Shown piece after piece: positions 7,343 through 15,989 of a stretch of DNA of 64,000 bases (positions are counted from its first letter, which is position 1; each line of letters opens with the position of its first letter). The translations under genes and the position numbers were made by a program. Location of the stretch: assembly GCF_007829815.1 (NCBI RefSeq), contig NZ_VIWT01000001.1, forward strand, positions 3,371,501 to 3,435,500. Direction: 5' to 3'. The stretch comes from Kitasatospora viridis. Its GTDB lineage: Bacteria > Actinomycetota > Actinomycetes > Streptomycetales > Streptomycetaceae. The notes beneath the pieces were generated by a model, which was not told where the DNA came from, did no database searches, and saw only the letters and a list, made by a program, of their open reading frames with translations.

Positions 7343-8098
7343 ATGAACCTCCGCAACAAGCCCGCGACCACCAGCACCGACCAGACCACCGGCCGTCGCC
7401 GCGCCCGCACCGCGGTGCTGCTCGGCGCCGTCGCCGCCGTGCCGCTGATCGGTGTGGTCGCCGCCAACTCGGCCTCCGCCGCCTCCGTCTCCACCTGGGA
7501 GAAGGTCGCCCAGTGCGAGAGCACCGGCAACTGGTCGATCAACACCGGCAACGGCTTCTACGGCGGTCTGCAGTTCACCCCGTCCACCTGGGCGGCCTAC
7601 GGCGGCACCGCGTACGCGGCCAGCGCCGACCAGGCCACCGAGGCGCAGCAGATCTCGGTCGCCGAGAAGGTCCTGGCCGACCAGGGCCCGGGTGCCTGGC
7701 CGGTCTGCTCCGTGCAGGCCGGGCTGACCGCGGGCGGCGCGCCGGCTTCGGTGGACACCTCCTCGGCGTCCTCCGCTTCCTCCGCGAGCACCTCCTCCGC
7801 CGCGCAGACCCAGACCCAGACCCAGGCCCCGGTCCAGCAGCAGTCGGCCCCGGTCCAGCAGTCCGCCCCGGCCCAGGCCCCGGCGCAGCAGCAGTCCGCC
7901 CCGGCGCAGGGCGGCTCGCAGCACCACCGCCACGGTGCGAACCAGGGCGGCGGCAGCTACACCGTGCAGGCCGGCGACACCCTGAGCAGCATCGCCGCCG
8001 CGCACGGCACCGACTGGGCCAGCCTGTACGCGAAGAACACCTCCGTCATCGGCGGCAACCCGGACGTGATCTACCCGGGCCAGACCATCACTCTGTGA
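7343..8098 (+). CDS. rpfA: Secreted resuscitation-promoting factor (Rpf domain + LysM)
   Basis: 251 residues. A signal peptide (basic N-region, hydrophobic stretch about 24-42, cleavage near ANSASA) exports it. The lysozyme-like transglycosylase Rpf domain follows directly: [15 protein letters not shown] with its catalytic Glu, [19 protein letters not shown], then [17 protein letters not shown] Ser/Ala/Gln/Pro linker of about 80 residues ([14 protein letters not shown] repeats) leads to one C-terminal LysM domain ([17 protein letters not shown]). It cleaves peptidoglycan during spore germination or growth. ATG at 7343 follows GAAAGG at 7331-7336. Regulation is probably by the leader riboswitch upstream. 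Confidence 0.94.
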   Translation: MNLRNKPATTSTDQTTGRRRARTAVLLGAVAAVPLIGVVAANSASAASVSTWEKVAQCESTGNWSINTGNGFYGGLQFTPSTWAAYGGTAYAASADQATEAQQISVAEKVLADQGPGAWPVCSVQAGLTAGGAPASVDTSSASSASSASTSSAAQTQTQTQAPVQQQSAPVQQSAPAQAPAQQQSAPAQGGSQHHRHGANQGGGSYTVQAGDTLSSIAAAHGTDWASLYAKNTSVIGGNPDVIYPGQTITL

Positions 8099-8138
8099 TC
8101 GTCGCCCACTGATCACTCCCCAGTGACCAACACCCTCT

Positions 8139-8173
8139 GACACCTCGTCGGCTGTCCCACCCGACGAGGTGTC
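8139..8173. terminator. Bidirectional terminator between rpfA and the ABC ATPase gene
   Basis: A perfect 13-bp stem (8139-8151 with 8161-8173) with a 9-nt loop in the gap between two convergent genes. Confidence 0.88.
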
Positions 8174-8236
8174 GCCCCGGCCCGAGCGGGGCGCCGATGT
8201 CCGCGGCGTCCCGCTCGGGCACACCCGTGTCCGCGG

Positions 8237-9037
8237 TCAGCGCGCCGGCCGCGCGGCCCGGGCCGCCCAGCGGCCGTCCTCCCGGGTGATCCGCACCGGG
8301 TGGTCGAAGCAGGCGCTGATCAGCTCGGTGGTCAGCACCCCGTCCACCGGTCCCCGGCCGACGCACTCGCCCTCGCGCAGCAGCAGCGCGTGCGAGGTGG
8401 AGGCGGGCAGCTCCTCCAGGTGGTGGGTGACCAGCACGCTGGCCAGTTCGGGGTGCAGCCGGCGCAGTTCGTCCAGGCTGGAGAGCAGTTGCTCACGGGC
8501 GGTCAGGTCGAGCCCGGTGGCGGGCTCGTCGAGCAGCAGCAGGCGGGGCTGCGGCATCAGCGCGCGGGCGATCAGGGTCCGGCCGCGCTCGCCCTGGGAG
8601 AGGGTGGTCCAGGCGGCGTCGGCGCGCCGGGTCATGCCGAGGGTGGCGATCAGCGCCTCGGCGTGCTCGCGCTGCTCCGCGGTCGGCCTGCGGAAGGGGT
8701 CGGGCTCGATGCTGTTGGTCAGGCCGGTGAGCACCACCTCGCGGACCGTCAGCGGCGAGCTCAGGGGGTGACGGGGGTTCACGTGGCCGAGGTGGGCGCG
8801 CAGTTCCCGCAGGTCCACCCGGCCCAGCCGGCGGCCCAGCACCCGCACCACGCCGCGGGTGGGGTGCGAGACGGCGCCGAGCATCGCCAGCAGGGTGCTC
8901 TTGCCGGCGCCGTTGGCGCCGAGCACCGCCCAGTGCTCGCCCGGCGCGATGGTCAGCGAGACGTCCCGCAGCAGGTGCCTGCCGCCCCGCACCACGTCGA
9001 CCGACTCGGCCTGCAGGACCGGTTCCGCGCGGGTCAT
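8237..9037 (-). CDS. Orphan ABC transporter ATP-binding protein
   Basis: 266 residues forming one nucleotide-binding domain: Walker A LGANGAGKSTLL near residue 37, signature LSQGERGRTLIARAL near 143, Walker B RLLLLDEPATGLDLT near 163 and the switch His in VTHHLEELP near 200. It is closest in look to the iron/molybdate (ModF/PhnL-like) cytosolic ATPases. No permease lies beside it, so it either serves a distant transporter or acts in another role. The ATG at 9037 is preceded by GGAGG; an open extension of 28 codons upstream lacks a ribosome-binding site. Confidence 0.88.
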   Translation of the reverse strand: MTRAEPVLQAESVDVVRGGRHLLRDVSLTIAPGEHWAVLGANGAGKSTLLAMLGAVSHPTRGVVRVLGRRLGRVDLRELRAHLGHVNPRHPLSSPLTVREVVLTGLTNSIEPDPFRRPTAEQREHAEALIATLGMTRRADAAWTTLSQGERGRTLIARALMPQPRLLLLDEPATGLDLTAREQLLSSLDELRRLHPELASVLVTHHLEELPASTSHALLLREGECVGRGPVDGVLTTELISACFDHPVRITREDGRWAARAARPAR

Positions 9038-9251
9038 TCGGGTGCCTCCGGTGTGCTGGATCACTGACGGACGGGTCTGGCACGCTAGCAGCGCTTCGTA
9101 CCAGCCCTGTGACCGTTCCACAGGGCGGACTGGGTCCCCCAGGACTGCGCCGCTACTCTCGCTGGTGCCCCGCTCGATCCCACGGTCGACGGGCCGGTCC
9201 GTCGCGGCGGTCCGGGGCTCGGGGGCGGCGAGGGAGTGAGGAGCGGGGCCA

Positions 9252-10871
9252 GTGATCGGACGAGCGCTGAACGGCCGTTATGAACTGGTCGGCACCATCG
9301 GGGCCGGCGGCATGGCGACCGTCTACCACGGCGTCGACCGGGTGCTCGGCCGCCCCGTTGCGGTCAAGATCCTCAACGGCGGCCTCGCCGAGGACCCGCG
9401 GTTCGCCGAGCGGTTCAGCCGGGAGGCGCAGCACGCGGCGATGCTGGTGCACCCGCGGATCGCCATGGTCTTCGACTCCGGGATGGACCAGGGCTCCCCG
9501 TACATCGTGATGGAGCTGGTCCGGGGCCGGGCGCTGAGCTCGCTGGTGGCCGAGGCCGGGCCGATGCCGATCGAGCGCGCGGTCGGCATCGCGGCGGCGG
9601 TCTGCGAGGCGTTGGAGGTGGCGCACGCGGCCGGCCTGGTGCACCGCGACATCAAGCCCGGCAACGTGATGATCACCGACGACGGCGGCGTGAAGGTGGT
9701 GGACTTCGGCATCGCCCGGGCCAACGCGGCCGGCGGGCAGCAGCTCACCCAGACCGCCACGGTGCTCGGCACCGCCGCCTACCTCTCGCCGGAGCAGGCC
9801 ACCGCGGCCGAGGTGGACGGGCGGGCCGACCTCTATGCGCTGGGCTGCGTGCTCACCGAGATGCTCACCGGGGAGCCGCCGTTCACCGCGGACACGCCGG
9901 TGGCGATCGCCTTCAAGCAGGTCACCGAGGAGGCGCCGCCGGTCAGCCTGCTCCGGCCGGAGGTGCCGCCCGCGCTGGACCACGTGGTGGCCCGGCTGCT
10001 GGCCAAGCGCCCGGCCGACCGGCCGGCCTCGGCCGCCGCCGCGCGGGCCGAGCTGCTCGCGGCGGTGCCGGTGAGCGGGGCGGTGAACCGCACCTCGGAG
10101 CTGCTGGCGATGTCCGCTTCGGACGGCGACCGGACCGCGGTGCTGCCGCCGACCGCTGTGCCGGACGGCTTCGGCGGCGCACCGGACGGGTTCGGTGGCA
10201 GAGCGAACGGCTTCGGTGGCGGTGCGGGCGGCTTCGGGGGAGGGCCGGCGCCGACCTCGCTGCTGGCCGCGCTGCCGGAGGAGTCGGCGGACCGCCCGGC
10301 GCCGGCCCGCTCCAGGCGCACCATGGCGCTGCTGCTGGGCGGTGCGGGCATCGCGGTGGCGGCGGTGGTCGGCGTGCTGGTGCTGGCCGACTCCGGCTCC
10401 TCGAAGGCCTCCTCGAACCCGCCCGCCGCGGCACCGGCCGGGGCGGCCACCACGGCGCCGACCGGCGCGGGCACGCCCGGCGGAGCCACGACGGCGCCGT
10501 CCGCGGCGAACTCGGCGCGCCCGACCCCGGGGACCCCGGCGGCCGAGGTCGCCGCGCTGCGCGCCGACGTGCAGGGCACGACGATGCCGAAGGACCGTCA
10601 GGCCCCGCTGGTGAAGACCCTGGACGCGGCCGAGGCCGCCCTCGCCGCCCAGCGGCCCGACCAGGCGGTGCAGGCGCTGAAGGCGGCCCAGCGCCAGGTC
10701 CGCGACCTGGCCAAGAAGCACACGGTGGACGGGCCGACCACGGGTGCCTGGCAGCGCCAGCTCGGCACGGTCATCGGCCAGTTGAGCACGGCCGGCGGCG
10801 GCACCGACGCACCGGGCGGCGGCGCCGGCGGCGGGGACAACGGCGGCGACGGCGGGGACAACGGCAACTGA
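9252..10871 (+). CDS. Membrane-anchored Ser/Thr protein kinase (PknB-like, no PASTA)
   Basis: 539 residues. The Hanks-type kinase domain fills residues 9-275: glycine loop GAGGMATVY, Lys39 in AVKIL, HRDIKPGNV near 133, DFGIAR near 154 and GTAAYLSPEQ. A linker carries four 8-residue xGFGG repeats (residues about 305-332), then one transmembrane helix at about 357-377, a Ser/Pro/Thr/Ala-rich stalk and an outside domain of about 110 residues that is helical (repeated K-x-x-x-A-A pattern) and ends in a Gly/Asp/Asn tail. There are no PASTA repeats, so the sensed signal is unknown. GTG start at 9252 follows GAGGAG. It is upstream of and possibly read through into the YjbR-type gene. Confidence 0.93.
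   Translation: MIGRALNGRYELVGTIGAGGMATVYHGVDRVLGRPVAVKILNGGLAEDPRFAERFSREAQHAAMLVHPRIAMVFDSGMDQGSPYIVMELVRGRALSSLVAEAGPMPIERAVGIAAAVCEALEVAHAAGLVHRDIKPGNVMITDDGGVKVVDFGIARANAAGGQQLTQTATVLGTAAYLSPEQATAAEVDGRADLYALGCVLTEMLTGEPPFTADTPVAIAFKQVTEEAPPVSLLRPEVPPALDHVVARLLAKRPADRPASAAAARAELLAAVPVSGAVNRTSELLAMSASDGDRTAVLPPTAVPDGFGGAPDGFGGRANGFGGGAGGFGGGPAPTSLLAALPEESADRPAPARSRRTMALLLGGAGIAVAAVVGVLVLADSGSSKASSNPPAAAPAGAATTAPTGAGTPGGATTAPSAANSARPTPGTPAAEVAALRADVQGTTMPKDRQAPLVKTLDAAEAALAAQRPDQAVQALKAAQRQVRDLAKKHTVDGPTTGAWQRQLGTVIGQLSTAGGGTDAPGGGAGGGDNGGDGGDNGN
10161..10242 (+). repeat. 24-bp degenerate in-frame repeat in the kinase linker
   Basis: Four related units encode xGFGG(x)3, in the juxtamembrane linker of the kinase: DGFGGAP, DGFGGRA, NGFGGGA, GGFGGGP. 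Confidence 0.7.
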
Positions 10872-10944
10872 CGGCGCGCCAGTTGCACCACCCGTCGCGG
10901 CAGTGCCAGTCTGTGCGCGGTACGGCCGAGCGGGAGGGGACGGC

Positions 10945-11907
10945 ATGGGCACCGTCGAGCAGGTCAGGTCGGTGGCGCTGCGACTGCCGCGCACCGAGGA
11001 GCACCTGGTGCGGGACCGGGTGAAGTTCCGGGTCGGCCGGATCGTCTACCTGGCGCTGTCACCGGACGAGACGCTGCTCGGCTTCGCCTTCCCGCGCGAG
11101 GAGCGGGCCGCGCTGCTGGCGGCCGAGCCGGAGAAGTTCCTGCCGCCGGTGCCGTCCGACGAGCGCTACAACTGGCTGCGGCTGCGCCTGGCGGCGGTGT
11201 CGGACCAGGAACTCGCCGAGATCATCGAGGACGCCTGGCGGATGGCGGTGCCGAAGAAGCTGGCCGCCACGGTCGGCGCCCTGCCGGCCGGCCCGAGCCT
11301 GGCCGAACTGCGGGCGGCGGCAACGGTCTTCGCGGGCTACCCGGTGGACGAGGGGTGGCAGCGCTGGGTGGCCGAGACGGCGCCGGCCGCCGACCTCGGC
11401 CTGGCCGAGCACCGCACCGGGCTGCACCGCTGGCTCAACTCCTGGGGCTGCCGCATCCGTTACCCGCGCCCGGGCGAGCCGGACCTGCTGGCGGACGGGC
11501 TGGCCGACTGGTGGGCCGGGCACGGCGCGGCGCTCCCGGACCAGCCGCTCTCCCAGCTGACCGACCAGCAGATCGACGCGCTGGCCCGGGCCTACGGCGC
11601 GCTCCAGGCGCTGCCGGCCGGCCCCACCCGCACCCTCGGCCCGACCGCCGCCGCCAAGGCCCTCTACGCGCTGCGCCCGGCCGCCGTGATGCCCTGGGAC
11701 GCGGCGATCGCCAAGCACCTGCACGGCGACCGGGACGCCGCCGCCTTCGCCCGCCACCTGCGCTGCGGCCGCGCCTGGGCCCGCGCGGTGCTGGCCGAGT
11801 CCGGGGTGCCGGAGGCCGAGCTGCCGGCCGCGCTGGGGCGCGGCGGGGTCAGCCTGGCGAAGGTGCTGGACGACCACCTGTACGTGTCGATCACCGCGGC
11901 GGGCTGA
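10945..11907 (+). CDS. MmcQ/YjbR-domain protein fused to an unknown C-terminal domain
   Basis: 320 residues. The first about 110 match the MmcQ/YjbR (CyaY-like fold) DNA-binding-type domain: VEQVRSVALRLPRTEEH, FRVGRIVYLALSPDETLLGF, RYNWLRLRLAAVSDQELAEIIEDAWR and PKKLAA. Normal family members end here at about 115 residues. The remaining 200 residues (from about WQRWVAETAPAAD) form an alpha-helical region with WLNSWGCRIRYP, TRTLGPTAAAKALYALRP and MPWDAAIAKHL, which I do not recognise; the helix-hairpin flavour of the latter is reminiscent of proteins acting on nucleic acid but this is only a guess. ATG 10945 follows GGGAGGGG. Its last 17 nt overlap the convergent membrane-protein gene. Confidence 0.75.
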   Translation: MGTVEQVRSVALRLPRTEEHLVRDRVKFRVGRIVYLALSPDETLLGFAFPREERAALLAAEPEKFLPPVPSDERYNWLRLRLAAVSDQELAEIIEDAWRMAVPKKLAATVGALPAGPSLAELRAAATVFAGYPVDEGWQRWVAETAPAADLGLAEHRTGLHRWLNSWGCRIRYPRPGEPDLLADGLADWWAGHGAALPDQPLSQLTDQQIDALARAYGALQALPAGPTRTLGPTAAAKALYALRPAAVMPWDAAIAKHLHGDRDAAAFARHLRCGRAWARAVLAESGVPEAELPAALGRGGVSLAKVLDDHLYVSITAAG

Positions 11908-13240
11908 GGGGGGAGGCGCCGCCGCCGCGTCGCGGGTGGGCGCCGCGCCCACCCGGTTCGTCCAGGAACTCCACCACCGCGAGCACCGCGACCAGCGCCA
12001 CTGCCAGCCAGATCAGCACCACCCCGGTCGGATAGCTCCAGGTCAGCAGCACCACCACGGCGCCCAGCACCGCCCCCCAGCAGAGCCACGCCTTCGCCCG
12101 GTGGACGAACCGCCCGACCGGCCCGAGCCGCAGCCCCAGCCGCTCGGCGGTCCGGCGCACCGCCGCGATCCCGGCCCGCCACAGCGCCCGCACCGAGCGG
12201 GCCCGGCGCCCGTACCCGCTCAGCCAGGCGCCCAGCGCGACCAGCGCCCCGAGCACCAGCAGCAGTCGCACCCCGGCGTGCAGGTAGCGCGCCAGCGCGT
12301 CGTAGACCGCGCCCGCCGCCGCCTGGTCCACGCCGGCCGGCAGCCGGTCCAGGTAGATCGGCCGGAACAGGTCCAGCCCGATCCCGAGCGCGCCCGCGCC
12401 GGCGGCCATCGCCAGCGCGGTGGTCACCAGCGCCCGGCGCCGCCGGCCGGCCGCCAGCACCCCGCCGGCGGCCAGCAGCACGGTCACCACCGGCAGCCAG
12501 AAGCCGGCCAGTTGGAGCAGCCGGAGCAGCGTGCGCACCTTGCCGATCTGGTCGGAGGTGATCAGCACGTACTGGGTGTGCACGGTCGGGATCTTCGCCG
12601 CCAGGCCCAGCCCGTTGCTCACCAGCTGGGCCTTCACCTGGTCGACCAGCGGGGCCAGGTCGAGCGTCACGGTGTTCCCGGTGACCCGCACCGCGCCGCC
12701 GCCCTCCCCGGTCAGCGCCTTGTCCAGGGTGTCGTGCGCGGCCCGGTTGGCCTGGAGCCACAGCCCGGCGAAGGCGTCGCTGGAGACCACGCCGGCCACC
12801 TGGCCGCGCACGAAGCCGGCGATCCCGTCGGTCAGCGTGCCGCCCAGCGCGTTCAGCAGCGGGCCGATCAGCGGGTGGTCGGCGACGGGCAGCTGGTTGA
12901 GCAGCGAGTCGACCGGCAGGTACTGCACCAGCTGGTCGGTGACCGCGTTGGTGACGGCGGACTGGACGGCCGGGTCGCGGGCCAGCGGGGCGACGGTGGC
13001 CAGGTAGCGGTCGGTGTCGGTCAGCTGCGACCTGGCCCAGACGGCGACCACCGACACCGGGGTCAGCACGGCGGCCAGGGTGATCAGCACGGCGGAGAGC
13101 AGCGCGAGCAGGCGGCGCCGGGGCGGCTGCTCGTGGCGCTCCAGGGCGGCGACCCGGCCGCGCAGTTCGGCGAGCTCGACGGCCTCGGGCCCGACGGGCC
13201 GGTCGGGCGGGGGTGAGCTGCTGGGCGGTTGGCTGGCCAT
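11891..13240 (-). CDS. Large multi-pass membrane protein of unknown function
   Basis: 449 residues. A short Pro/Ser-rich cytosolic start and a coiled-coil-like stretch (EAVELAELRGRVAALERHE) are followed by a first transmembrane helix near residues 42-65, then an extracytosolic region of about 180 residues (TDTDRYLATVAPLARDPAVQSAV, LPVADHPLIGPLLNALGG), and five further transmembrane helices between about residues 245 and 430. The architecture is common in actinobacteria and looks like an outward-facing sensor or assembly domain between membrane anchors. No enzymatic motif is visible. ATG at 13240 is chosen because upstream codons do not look coding. It is convergent with the YjbR fusion gene (17-nt overlap). 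Confidence 0.75.
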   Translation of the reverse strand: MASQPPSSSPPPDRPVGPEAVELAELRGRVAALERHEQPPRRRLLALLSAVLITLAAVLTPVSVVAVWARSQLTDTDRYLATVAPLARDPAVQSAVTNAVTDQLVQYLPVDSLLNQLPVADHPLIGPLLNALGGTLTDGIAGFVRGQVAGVVSSDAFAGLWLQANRAAHDTLDKALTGEGGGAVRVTGNTVTLDLAPLVDQVKAQLVSNGLGLAAKIPTVHTQYVLITSDQIGKVRTLLRLLQLAGFWLPVVTVLLAAGGVLAAGRRRRALVTTALAMAAGAGALGIGLDLFRPIYLDRLPAGVDQAAAGAVYDALARYLHAGVRLLLVLGALVALGAWLSGYGRRARSVRALWRAGIAAVRRTAERLGLRLGPVGRFVHRAKAWLCWGAVLGAVVVLLTWSYPTGVVLIWLAVALVAVLAVVEFLDEPGGRGAHPRRGGGASPLSPPR

Positions 13241-13371
13241 CAGCCCAGGAGATACCACCACAAATCGGGCAGCCACTCGATCGCTCGGCCGAATGCCCGG
13301 GCCGGGTTCGCCGGCCCGGCGGCCGCTGTGCGGAAGGTCACCCCGGCCGACCACGCGCCCGGGCGTGGCGA

Positions 13372-13411
13372 AGCCCCTGACCGGTCGTCGGACGACGGCG
13401 GATCAGGGGCT
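13372..13411. terminator. Terminator after tatA
   Basis: A 9-bp outer stem (13372-13380 with 13403-13411) with inner pairing between GTCGTC and GACGAC, 15 nt beyond the tatA stop. Confidence 0.75.
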
Positions 13412-13426
13412 GCGGAGCGCGGTGCC

Positions 13427-13696
13427 TCAGGCGGTGGTGTTGGTCTTGGTCGCGTCCTCGGCCTTGGTCATGTTGGCCGGGGCGACGGCGGCCCGGGGCT
13501 GGTCGGCGGGGGTCGAGTTGGCGGTGCCCTCGTCCGACCCGCCGTCCTCGCGCATGGCCTTGGTCTCGGCCTTGAGGATGCGCATGGACTTGCCGAGCCC
13601 GCGCGCCATCTCCGGCAGCTTCTTCGAGCCGAACAGCAGGATGAGGACAGCCAGCACCACCAGGAGGTGCCAGGGCTCCAGACCGTTGCGGAACAT
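13427..13696 (-). CDS. tatA: Sec-independent protein translocase subunit TatA
   Basis: 89 residues with the TatA/E layout: a short outside N-terminus (MFRNGLEPW), one transmembrane helix about 10-24, the hinge [14 protein letters not shown] and an amphipathic helix [13 protein letters not shown], then an unstructured acidic/Thr-rich tail. TatA polymerises to form the pore that exports folded proteins with twin-arginine signals. tatC is not adjacent, as expected in this group where tatA can stand apart. ATG at 13696 is chosen because it places the helix at the family's normal position; the frame is open 40 codons further. Confidence 0.92.
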   Translation of the reverse strand: MFRNGLEPWHLLVVLAVLILLFGSKKLPEMARGLGKSMRILKAETKAMREDGGSDEGTANSTPADQPRAAVAPANMTKAEDATKTNTTA

Positions 13697-13856
13697 CCCT
13701 GACCACCGGTCCCTTCGGTTTTCTCGCCGTTTGCAGAGTCGGACGGGCCGCCCGATATCGCCAGTATGCCTAACCGGGAGCCGGATCGTATACACCGCCC
13801 GGGAAACGGTGGTCAAAGAGGCGGTGACGGGCTACGGTGCACCGATTGTCGGACAG

Positions 13857-13872
13857 TGTGGTCTATACCACG
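13857..13872. promoter_or_regulatory. DasR-responsive-element-like palindrome
   Basis: TGTGGTCTATACCACG matches 13 of 16 positions of the AGTGGTCTACACCACT type of site bound by the GlcNAc-responsive GntR repressor DasR. It sits 85 nt before the small membrane-protein gene and 160 nt before tatA on the other strand, so it could act on either promoter. Confidence 0.45.
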
Positions 13873-13956
13873 AACGGATTGACGCCAGCGGAGGGTCGAC
13901 CACGGTCGGACCCGCTCGGGGTGCGGCCCCGCACCGCGCGTCCGATGGTTGGTCAC

Positions 13957-14220
13957 ATGACGATCAATCAGCGGGTGTTCGCGGGCTTCCAGCCCAACCG
14001 GAAGATGATCAGTGCGGGCCTGGTGCTCGGCGGCGCGGGAGCGGTGGCCGGGATGCTCGGCACCGTGCTGATCGGCGTGGCGCTGGCCACGGCCGGCCGG
14101 GGCTGGCTCCAGCAGCTGGAGACCGCGCCCACCGAGCGGGCGGCCCGCGCGCTGGCCCAGGCCCGGGCCGCCTCGCAGGCCGGCCTGGACGCCTGGCGCA
14201 ACGCCGCCCCCGCCAACTGA
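13957..14220 (+). CDS. Small single-pass membrane protein, conserved hypothetical
   Basis: 87 residues: a polar N-terminus (MTINQRVFAGFQPNRKMI), one long hydrophobic segment about 20-46, then an amphipathic, Ala/Arg-rich C-terminal half containing LAQARAASQAGLDAWRNAAP. The family is frequent in streptomycetes and has no known function that I can name. ATG at 13957 is likely; an ATG 12 nt upstream is possible. A DasR-like palindrome lies in its upstream region. It ends 4 nt before the convergent acyl-CoA ligase gene. Confidence 0.65.
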   Translation: MTINQRVFAGFQPNRKMISAGLVLGGAGAVAGMLGTVLIGVALATAGRGWLQQLETAPTERAARALAQARAASQAGLDAWRNAAPAN

Positions 14221-14224
14221 CGGT

Positions 14225-15916
14225 CTAACTCCCCCCGAAGCCCGCCCGCAGCTCCCCCTTGAGCAGCTTGCCCACCGTGTTGCGCGGCAGCTCGCGCTCC
14301 GTCAGCAGTAGCCGGGCCGGCACCTTGAAGGCGGCCAGCCGCCCGGCCACGTGCGTGCGCAGCTCCTCCGCCGTGGCCGCGGCGCCCGGGCGCAGCCGGA
14401 CCACGGCGGCCACCTCCTCGCCCAGCACCGGGTGCGGCACGCCCAGCACGGCGGCCTCGGCCACCGCCGGGTGCTCGTGCAGCACGCCCTCCACCTCGAC
14501 GCAGTAGACGTTCTCGCCGCCGCGGATCACCAGGTCCTTGAGCCGGTCCACCACGTAGACCTCGCCGTCCTGCACCCGGGCCAGGTCGCCGGTGCGGAAC
14601 CAGTCGCCGCTGAACGCGGCGGCGGTCGCCTCCGGTTGGTTCCAGTAGCCGCGGAAGACCGCCTGGCCGCGCAGCCACAGCTCGCCGACCGCGCCCTCGG
14701 GCAGCGCCCCGCCGTCCGGCCCGGCGATCCGCACCGCCAGCGCGGGGGAGGGCAGGCCGATGCTCTCCGGGTGCTCCAGGTAGCGCGGGCCGACGTTGGC
14801 GATCACCCCGCCGCAGGTCTCGGTCAGGCCGTAGCCGTTGCGGGCCTCGACCCGGCCGGCGAACCGGCGCGCGACCCGCCGGGCCAGCTCGGGGGGAGCG
14901 GCCGCGCCGCCGGTGTTCAGCACGTTCAGGCTGGGCAGTTCCAGGCCCCGCTGGTCGGCCGCGTCCAGCAGCCCGAGCGCGGTGGCGGGCACCCCGCTGA
15001 ACACGGTGACGCCGTGTTCGGCGATCAGCTCCAGGGCTCGCTGCGGGTCCCACTTGTGCATCAGCACCGCCGTGCCGCCGTTGGCCATCAGCGGGAAGAG
15101 CGTGGTGAAGGCGGCCACGTGGAAGAACGGGAAGGTCAGCAGGGTCACCTGGGGCGGCAGCGTGAACGGGTCGCGCCCGGCGCAGAGCGCGGCCGTGGCG
15201 GAGAAGAAGCGCGGCGCGACGGTGGCCGCGCACCAGGCGGCCTGGGTGGCGACCACGCCCTTGGGCCGCCCGGTGGTGCCGGAGGTGTACAGGATGGTGG
15301 CGTCGTCCTGCGGGGCGATCGCCACCTCGGGGGCCCGCTGGTCCGGCGCGGGCTCGGGCAGGTCCTCGAACCGCTCGCGGCGCTCGCCCGGTCCGGCCGG
15401 GCGGTCGGCGCCGACCGTCAGCAGCCAGGGGCGATCGGGGCGGGCGGCCAGCCAGGGCGCGACCCGCTCGGCCCGCTCGGCGTCCGCGACCACGAGGGCG
15501 GGCGCGCAGTCGTCCAGCGCCTCGGCCAGCTCGGCCGGCTGCCACCAGCCGTTCAGCGGGACCGCGACCAGTCCGGCCAACTGGGTTGCCCAGAAGGCGA
15601 TCTGCCACTGCGGCAGGTTGCGCATCGCGATCGCCACCCGGTCGCCCGGCCGCAGCCCGTAGTGGCCGAGGAGGCGGTGGGCCAGCGCGGCGGCGGCCGC
15701 GTGCAGCTCGCGGTAGCTCAGCCACCGGCCGTCGAGTGCCAGGAACGGGCGGTCGCCGTGCCCCGCGGTGAGCTCCAGGAAGTCCCGCAGCACGGCGGGT
15801 CCGGCGGTGTAGCGGGGACCGTGCGGGGCGTCGGCCGCGGTGAACGGGGTGCCGGGTGCGCTGAGCGCGGCCCGGATCCGGGTGACGGCGGCGAGCGAAC
15901 CGGATTCAGCGTCCAT
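14225..15916 (-). CDS. Acyl-CoA synthetase (class I adenylate-forming enzyme)
   Basis: 563 residues. Activates a carboxylic acid with ATP and joins it to CoA. Motifs: the P-loop-like DDATILYTSGTTGRPKGVVAT near 206, the NGYGLTETCGG motif near 335, GELWLRGQAVFRGYWNQPEAT, DWFRTGDLARVQDGEVYVVDRLKDLVIRGGENVYCVEVE around 435-470 and the catalytic Lys near the end in LPRNTVGKLLKGELR. Chain-length preference cannot be read. It lies 73 nt after the acyl-CoA dehydrogenase on the same strand, separated by a hairpin, and together with the divergent tandem TetR protein makes a fatty-acid catabolism locus. ATG at 15916. Confidence 0.92.
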   Translation of the reverse strand: MDAESGSLAAVTRIRAALSAPGTPFTAADAPHGPRYTAGPAVLRDFLELTAGHGDRPFLALDGRWLSYRELHAAAAALAHRLLGHYGLRPGDRVAIAMRNLPQWQIAFWATQLAGLVAVPLNGWWQPAELAEALDDCAPALVVADAERAERVAPWLAARPDRPWLLTVGADRPAGPGERRERFEDLPEPAPDQRAPEVAIAPQDDATILYTSGTTGRPKGVVATQAAWCAATVAPRFFSATAALCAGRDPFTLPPQVTLLTFPFFHVAAFTTLFPLMANGGTAVLMHKWDPQRALELIAEHGVTVFSGVPATALGLLDAADQRGLELPSLNVLNTGGAAAPPELARRVARRFAGRVEARNGYGLTETCGGVIANVGPRYLEHPESIGLPSPALAVRIAGPDGGALPEGAVGELWLRGQAVFRGYWNQPEATAAAFSGDWFRTGDLARVQDGEVYVVDRLKDLVIRGGENVYCVEVEGVLHEHPAVAEAAVLGVPHPVLGEEVAAVVRLRPGAAATAEELRTHVAGRLAAFKVPARLLLTERELPRNTVGKLLKGELRAGFGGS

Positions 15917-15956
15917 GGCACATCCTCGTCTGGGAGGGACACCCGGGAACCGAAGC

Positions 15957-15980
15957 GGGCGGGGGCTCGCGCCCCCGCCC
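15957..15980 (-). terminator. Hairpin between acyl-CoA dehydrogenase and ligase genes
   Basis: A perfect 10-bp GC stem (15957-15966 with 15971-15980) with a TCGC loop, 9 nt after the dehydrogenase stop on the minus strand. It may attenuate rather than abolish reading into the ligase gene. Confidence 0.75.
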
Positions 15981-15989
15981 CGAACCGCC

